This document shows positions 59,395 to 64,000 of a stretch of DNA of 64,000 nucleotides, in pieces. The notes under the pieces are model-generated. The model was not told where the DNA came from. It searched no databases and worked only from the letters and a program-made list of their open reading frames with translations. Location of the stretch: contig NZ_JPUG01000055.1 in assembly GCF_000739015.1 (NCBI RefSeq), positions 17,838 through 81,837 of the forward strand. The letters are read 5' to 3'. The position numbers and the translations under genes are program-made. Within the stretch, counting starts at the first letter, position 1, and every line of letters starts with the position of its first letter. Source of the DNA: Microvirga sp. BSC39 (lineage in GTDB: Bacteria; Pseudomonadota; Alphaproteobacteria; Rhizobiales; Beijerinckiaceae).

Positions 59395-59569
59395 AGACCA
59401 AGTGAACCTCCATGGCGGCTGCCCTTGGATCCTTATCATCCCCAACCTGCTTCATCGGGTTCTCCGGGTTCAGCGCCAGCCACTTGTTGCCGCAATTGCC
59501 TGCGAAGGGCTGATCCTCCTTTTGCTCACGTGATCGGGGTCCTTTGTGCCCCGCAGCCGAAAGCCGCTC

Positions 59570-60775
59570 ATGATCTCCATGCTCAGATGTACACATCTGC
59601 CCGTCTTGACCCTCATGGCCGCTGCCCTGATGGGTCAGGCCGTGCAGGCTGCGCCTGGATATCCGAAGCACGAAGCTCCCATTCCTTCCGCAACGGTGGC
59701 TCTGATGAAGGGGAAGAACACCTCTCCCGCAGCCCCGATGCTGATCCGCATCTACAAGAAGGAAGCGGAGTTGGAAGTCTGGAAGCGCAACACGGGCGGC
59801 CGGTATGTTCGCCTCAATACATTCCCGATCTGCCGCTGGTCAGGCCAATTGGGTCCCAAGCGCAAGGAGGGCGACCGGCAGACGCCAGAAGGCTTCTACG
59901 CCGTCACGGCCTCCCAAATGAACCCGAAGTCCAAGCACTATCTCTCCTTCGACACCGGCTTTCCCAATGCCTACGACCGGGCTCATGGGAGCACTGGGTC
60001 CGCCTTGATGGTTCACGGAACATGCTCCTCCGCCGGCTGCTATGCCATGACGGATACGGCGATGTCGGAGATCTATGCTCTTGTGCGGGAGGCGTTCAGG
60101 GGTGGCCAGAGGGCCGTCCAGCTGCAAGCCTATCCATTTCGCATGACGGCAGAAAACATCGTTCGGCATCGATTGGACCCGAACATTGCGTTCTGGCGCC
60201 AGCTCAAGGAGGGCTCTGATCGCTTCGAGGCAACCGGGGAAGAACTGGCCGTGAGCGTCTCGGCCGGGCGATATACGTTCCGGCCGGCCAAGAGCCCCGA
60301 GACGGAAGCAGAGGTGCTGGCCTACCGGGCCATGGAAGACGATCACATGGCCGTGTTACTGGAAGAGGGCAGAGCAGCCATCCGGACCACCTATGCCGAT
60401 GGCGGGCAGCACCCATCCTTCACCGCCCTCTGGCGCCGCGGCGTCTCGCTGGGTGAGGTGAGCCGTCCCGAGGCTCTGGCCTATGCCGGACTGGAGCGTG
60501 TGATCACGCCGGCTCGTGCGACACAGCTGACGTGTCTAGGGACAGGGACCTGCGCACCCTCAGCTAACGAGGTGAAGGCTATCGCTTCTTCAGGTACGGG
60601 AGAGCAGCCGCAGCCAATAGCACCACTGAACGGCCCGTCCATGTGGTTGAAGGAGTTGCAGTCGCTGTTCACGTCCGCCCCTGTCGGTGTCGCAACGGTG
60701 AGCCTCACCCATGACCAGCCGGTGATGTTAGGAGCACAGCAGATCGTGCCCGCCCGCTTGGCAATGCAGCGTTGA
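59570..60775 (+). CDS. L,D-transpeptidase (YafK-like YkuD domain), secreted
   Basis: A 401-residue protein with a signal peptide (to A-V-Q-A-A). The catalytic domain at about 50-190 has D-R-Q-T-P-E-G-F-Y, H-G-T-C-S-S-A-G-C-Y-A-M-T-D with the nucleophile Cys, and the late G-x-R-A-V-Q-L-Q-A-Y-P-F-R. This form (H-G-x-C-S-x2-G-C-x-A-M) is typical of YafK/ErfK-like enzymes. A long C-terminal region has no known domain. It acts in the periplasm on peptidoglycan or a related substrate. ATG 59570 or 59579. Confidence 0.85.
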   Translation: MISMLRCTHLPVLTLMAAALMGQAVQAAPGYPKHEAPIPSATVALMKGKNTSPAAPMLIRIYKKEAELEVWKRNTGGRYVRLNTFPICRWSGQLGPKRKEGDRQTPEGFYAVTASQMNPKSKHYLSFDTGFPNAYDRAHGSTGSALMVHGTCSSAGCYAMTDTAMSEIYALVREAFRGGQRAVQLQAYPFRMTAENIVRHRLDPNIAFWRQLKEGSDRFEATGEELAVSVSAGRYTFRPAKSPETEAEVLAYRAMEDDHMAVLLEEGRAAIRTTYADGGQHPSFTALWRRGVSLGEVSRPEALAYAGLERVITPARATQLTCLGTGTCAPSANEVKAIASSGTGEQPQPIAPLNGPSMWLKELQSLFTSAPVGVATVSLTHDQPVMLGAQQIVPARLAMQR

Positions 60776-60892
60776 CCGCGGTTATTGCCACTTAAGGCAC
60801 CTGTCAGGTGCATGAGGAGGCGCTTGTCATCGCCAGCAAACATATTGAGCAGCTGATCCTCGCTCGTGAGCTGATAAGCGGAGGTGACTGCC

Positions 60893-61087
60893 ATGACCCG
60901 ACCCTATTGCAAGTTGCCGGAGCTGGTCGAGCTGTTCCTGTCGCGCCCGCTGGTGACGGTGCCACTCGGGGCCAAGCTCTTGAAGGTCAGGCCCAAAGCC
61001 TTCGACCTGATGCTGGCCCAGCTCGGCGGCGGTCTCCCAAGGGAGCTCATCGGCCGAAACCGCTACCGTGCTTGGGGCATCGTGTAG
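60893..61087 (+). pseudogene. C-terminal HTH fragment of a DUF1612-type protein
   Basis: About 64 codons with L-F-L-S-R-P-L-V-T-V-P-L-G-A-K-L-L-K-V, D-L-M-L-A-Q-L-G-G and P-R-E-L-I-G-R-N-R-Y-R-A-W-G-I-V-stop. This matches the end of the long RHE_PE00001/DUF1612 proteins of rhizobia, often on mobile DNA. The main domain is absent, so it is a remnant. Confidence 0.5.
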
Positions 61088-61116
61088 AGCCCATTCACTT
61101 GGCGCGACCAACGAGA

Positions 61117-61341
61117 CTAATCGAGCCCAACCATTTTGGGCGTGCTGGCCTCAACTTCCAAGACCGTCGGCTCCTCGGCCTCAAGTTCTTTCAGAGCCAA
61201 CTCCCGCCAGTACCGGAGTTCAGCCGTATCCTTCCCGACCTGCTCCTCTGCCGTGATCGCCTCCCAGCCAGGTCCCTGCTCATCGGCCAGTTGCCGGGCG
61301 CGTGCCGTGATTTCCTCTTCCGTGAACCGTGGCGTGGTCAT
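61117..61341 (-). CDS. Small helical protein, hypothetical
   Basis: A 74-residue acidic protein: F-T-E-E-E-I-T-A-R-A-R-Q-L-A-D-E-Q-G-P-G-W-E, then D-T-A-E-L-R-Y-W-R-E-L-A-L-K-E-L-E-A-E. GGGAGA precedes the ATG. The style is common in small rhizobial proteins; function unknown. Confidence 0.6.
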   Translation of the reverse strand: MTTPRFTEEEITARARQLADEQGPGWEAITAEEQVGKDTAELRYWRELALKELEAEEPTVLEVEASTPKMVGLD

Positions 61342-61444
61342 CGAGGATCTCCCTATCCATAAGCGGCGAACGACATCGTGCAGACCGAGTGTGACGGGAC
61401 GGTGATGAGCACAATCTTGCTAGGATATTCGTTAAGGGCAGCAG

Positions 61445-61819
61445 TCAGACAGGACTACGCTTGGTGAGGGCCTCAAAGCCGCGTTTCAGCTGCTGGATCC
61501 GATCATAATAGGTCTTGCCCAAGCAGGCTCGGTCGGCTCCACAGGCCGCCCGCCGCTTGAGCCAGGCAGCCTGCTCGTCCTCCATATCACCGCGGGCACC
61601 CATGCCAAGCAACGGCTTGAGCTGGGTGTAGAGAACTGCCATCTCGACATCCTCGTTGTTCAGCTGCTGATCGGCACAAACAGCCTTCTCATCAGCAGCC
61701 TCGGCTTTGGAGCAGTCGAAACTGGCAGCCCCGGCAGGCTGCTATGCCACTACGATCAACAGCGCAGAGAACCCCGTGAGGCGGAGGCCATTCCTGAGCA
61801 CTGGACCATCCTCGAACAT
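61445..61819 (-). pseudogene. DUF1311/LprI-like secreted protein with amber codon in the signal peptide
   Basis: From an ATG at 61819 the frame gives a signal peptide (L-R-L-T-G-F-S-A-L-L-I-V-V-A), then TAG at 61742-61744, then the mature domain in the same frame: F-D-C-S-K-A, A-V-C-A-D, W-L-K-R-R-A-A-C-G-A-D-R-A-C-L, Y-Y-D-R-I-Q-Q-L-K. The four-Cys pattern fits LprI-like lysozyme-inhibitor proteins. Only the shorter frame from 61642 is open after the stop, and it would lack the first two Cys and the signal. Inactive unless the codon is read through. Confidence 0.65.
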
Positions 61820-62018
61820 CTGATTGCTGAGAGAACCGCTCCCGCCGCTTGAGGCTCCCGGTCATGTGGATCTGTTGTGAAGCAAGGTTGGCAGAGGGTG
61901 AGGGGGCCTAAGGCCATGCCCGAGGAAATCCACAGCCGGATTCCGCTGGACAGCCATAGCCCGATCTGGTGTGCGATACCCGCTCGGCATCGCTCCCATG
62001 CTGCTCCAGCGGGCCGGC

Positions 62019-62594
62019 CTACGGATTTCTGCTGATTTCAGATCGAGAGCGACGCAAGTCATCGCCCGCCATGATTCCGACGGACAGCGGGTCGAAGCTG
62101 GTCAGGCGACTGTAGTCACCTCCTCCACCATTCCGGCCCGCTAGCTGTCCGGTGCCGATCGGATCCATCCCGGTGATCTCAACCCGTGTGTTCCTAGGCC
62201 CTTCCACCATCACGAGATCAAACAGGATGCTCGCGTGCCTGGGCGCCAAGCGCACGCAGCCATGTGAGGCTGGGGTCCCGAGGTGGGTCGTGGCACGGCT
62301 GCCATGAATGGCATGACCTGCATCGGTAAAGAAGATCGAGTGCGGCATGGGTGCGTTGTCCCATTCCCGCGAGTAATACACTCTAGCTAGCCGTGAGGGC
62401 GTGAATGCGCCGACTGGCGTGGAGTAATCGGCCGTGCCCGTTGACACCGGCCAGGAATAGCGCTGCTGCCCATCAACAGACACGGTCATGTGCTGGGTTG
62501 TCTTATCGACCACGATCGACACCTCAGCACCCGCAGGACCAGCAAGGACGATGCCGCCGAGCAGTGCAATCATGGATGAGATGGCTCTACGCAT
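62019..62594 (-). CDS. L,D-transpeptidase (YkuD), secreted
   Basis: A 191-residue protein with a signal peptide (to A-G-A-E). The YkuD domain shows Y-S-T-P-V-G-A-F-T-P, H-A-I-H-G-S and S-H-G-C-V-R-L with the catalytic Cys. It makes 3-3 crosslinks in peptidoglycan or attaches proteins to it. GGAGG lies 7 nt before the ATG. It is one of two L,D-transpeptidases within 3 kb. Confidence 0.9.
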   Translation of the reverse strand: MRRAISSMIALLGGIVLAGPAGAEVSIVVDKTTQHMTVSVDGQQRYSWPVSTGTADYSTPVGAFTPSRLARVYYSREWDNAPMPHSIFFTDAGHAIHGSRATTHLGTPASHGCVRLAPRHASILFDLVMVEGPRNTRVEITGMDPIGTGQLAGRNGGGGDYSRLTSFDPLSVGIMAGDDLRRSRSEISRNP

Positions 62595-62717
62595 CGATCA
62601 GCCTCCAGTGTTGCTCCGGTCCGCGTTAGAGCACTGCACAAGGATGACTGCTGAGAACGGCTAAGGTTCCAATCACCTGAAGGTTGGCATCATGAGCCAG
62701 CGGACACTCCCATCCCA

Positions 62718-63992
62718 TCAGGGTTCCTTGGACTTCTCCCGCGCCGCCTCAATGATTACATTGGGCGGCATCGGCTCGGACCCGCTCCCAACTAGATCCT
62801 GCAAGTCACCCTGCGCGACGGCCTCTGCCGTCCTCGTCGGTGTGGACCTCTGAACGCTGTAGGTCTGCGACTCAGGCTCAGCCGGATCGGTAGCCGTTCT
62901 CTCGTTCCGGACTTCAGAGACAGTCTCCGGGGAAACAAGACCAAGGTGCACCGCGTGCTCCGCAATTGCCACACTGTCGGCTGCCAGCACCAGACCGCTG
63001 CCTGCGCCGGCCACCACCTTGGCGAGGTCCTCAATCTCGCTGATCCTCGTGAGATCTCGGGAGACATTCCGGATGTACACCGCCAGCACCCGCCCGGGAT
63101 GCTCCTCCACAATCTGACGGTAAATCTCGGGATCGTGCTGACCGCTGTCGCCGATGAGAACGAAGGGTAGGTCACTGTAGAGCGCCAGCATGTTGTGGAT
63201 CAGCTCGCGCTTGTGGTCCTCGGCCCTGCGCGGCAGAGGGCTTCTCCAGGAGACACCCCATTCCCGCAGGAACAGGATTGGGCCAACCGGAATACCATGC
63301 CGATCGAAGAACTCTTCCAGCACCTCGTAGATGCCCCAGGGGGCTCGTGAGACATAGAGCATGGGGTTCTGCTGGTTGCCGGAGGCGCCGGCGTGCAGGG
63401 CCCGGTACAAGGCCCCGACGCCGGGGAAAGCCACCCGGCTCTGCGCGTCCTCGACGAACAGGCGCCAGAGCATCCGGAGCTTGTTGGCGACACCGGTGTG
63501 CATGACCGTGTCATCGATGTCGCTGATGACCACATACTGGCAACTGGCGGGTGGGATGAAGATCTGAGCCTGCGCCTGAACCGCCTGAGGCTGCAGCAGT
63601 GTCAGATCCATGGTGTGCCACGAACGGGTCGGCGGGGGCGGCAGGGCAGAGGAGAGATGGACCCGGAAATAGCCGTCCTTGTCGGTGGTGACGGTTTCCT
63701 CCGCTCCATAGAACTGGGCGGTCACCATGGCATCGGGAATTGCGCGGCGGGCAATGCGCCGACCGATGTCGCGTAAGTTAGTCAGGAGGGCTCCTCGTCC
63801 GAGCTCTGAGTTCGGGCTTGATTGCCGGAACACCCGACCAATCAGGAACACCTCGGAGCGGGATCCGTATCCGCGGTAGGGCTGGATGACCACGCCTCGG
63901 TCGCCTTGCGCCTCCTGGACGGGCCGAGCCGCGATGCCCAGCATCCGGATCAATGCGCCCAGCCATTTCCTCACTGCGCCGGTGAGGCTCAT
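62718..63992 (-). CDS. App1/DUF2183 family phosphatidate phosphatase-like protein
   Basis: A 424-residue protein whose ATG is at 63992, almost at the window edge. The HAD-type motif I is I-S-D-I-D-D-T-V, followed by S-R-A-P-W-G-I-Y and the late L-I-G-D-S-G-Q-H-D motif, as in the conserved C-terminal catalytic domain of yeast App1. The N-terminal third has a beta-sandwich-like pattern (V-F-L-I-G-R-V-F, D-G-Y-F-R-V-H-L). Likely cytosolic or membrane-peripheral lipid phosphatase. The Ser-rich tail has no known domain. Confidence 0.85.
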   Translation of the reverse strand: MSLTGAVRKWLGALIRMLGIAARPVQEAQGDRGVVIQPYRGYGSRSEVFLIGRVFRQSSPNSELGRGALLTNLRDIGRRIARRAIPDAMVTAQFYGAEETVTTDKDGYFRVHLSSALPPPPTRSWHTMDLTLLQPQAVQAQAQIFIPPASCQYVVISDIDDTVMHTGVANKLRMLWRLFVEDAQSRVAFPGVGALYRALHAGASGNQQNPMLYVSRAPWGIYEVLEEFFDRHGIPVGPILFLREWGVSWRSPLPRRAEDHKRELIHNMLALYSDLPFVLIGDSGQHDPEIYRQIVEEHPGRVLAVYIRNVSRDLTRISEIEDLAKVVAGAGSGLVLAADSVAIAEHAVHLGLVSPETVSEVRNERTATDPAEPESQTYSVQRSTPTRTAEAVAQGDLQDLVGSGSEPMPPNVIIEAAREKSKEP

Positions 63993-64000
63993 CGCGTTCA

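Noticed and set aside
1..64000. CRISPR arrays or an intact prophage
   Set aside because: No regularly spaced repeats, cas genes, capsid, terminase or integrase were seen. Only IS elements and a DUF1353 domain hint at mobile DNA.

Overview
The window looks like accessory and core-variable chromosome from an alphaproteobacterium of the order Hyphomicrobiales, most likely Methylobacteriaceae and close to Microvirga or Methylobacterium. This is inferred from the DUF6894, DUF2189 and DUF6544 families, the CoxMNOP-type oxidase, polyhydroxyalkanoate (PHA) genes, high G+C coding sequence with SD-led ATG starts, and heavy IS6-family traffic. No database search was possible, so the genus is a judgement.

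Layout. 0-2.5 kb: a gene cut by the left edge (endonuclease I fused to DUF1353), then a graveyard of IS6 and IS110 pieces and a frameshifted TPR/cyclase tail. 2.6-6.0 kb (minus): a compact three-gene unit of an 80-residue precursor-like peptide ending Trp-Arg-Asn-Tyr, a radical SAM/SPASM maturase of the cyclophane-forming type, and a 614-residue multi-pass membrane protein of unknown family. This is the best candidate for an undescribed system. 6.4-9 kb: a MAPEG protein, two DUF6894 genes and an IS3 element that has cut a Crp/Fnr regulator. 10-15.4 kb: a cytochrome c and a five-gene alternative aa3-type oxidase operon (coxMNOP-like). 15.4-29.8 kb: scattered small, mostly secreted or stress-type genes: class III adenylate cyclase, lytic transglycosylase, LuxR-type regulator, Nudix hydrolase, and several microproteins including a 54-residue four-Cys protein. 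30-34.7 kb: a PHA-related block (PhaC-like hydrolase, patatin/DUF3734, broken 3-hydroxybutyrate dehydrogenase) damaged by two IS6 elements. 35.5 kb: tRNA-Trp.

36-55 kb is a functional island that looks like a low-oxygen survival regulon. It holds three universal stress proteins, a Ca-type and a heavy-metal-type P-type ATPase, D-lactate dehydrogenase with a lactate permease, a decayed PfkB sugar kinase, an M23 peptidase, PHA synthase, an NAD(P)H oxidoreductase, an MBL/beta-CASP nuclease and a small cytochrome c. Five FNR/FixK-type boxes (TTGAT-N4-ATCAA or close variants) lie just upstream of its transcription units, two of them perfect palindromes. Together the genes suggest lactate fermentation and export, carbon storage as PHA, ion homeostasis and RNA turnover when oxygen falls.

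55-64 kb: pirin, a HAD phosphatase, a class II cyclic-nucleotide phosphodiesterase beheaded by another IS6 element, a frameshifted secreted protein, two L,D-transpeptidases, a DUF1311/LprI-like gene with an amber codon in its signal peptide, and an App1/DUF2183 phosphatase. The many interrupted genes show recent IS-driven decay.
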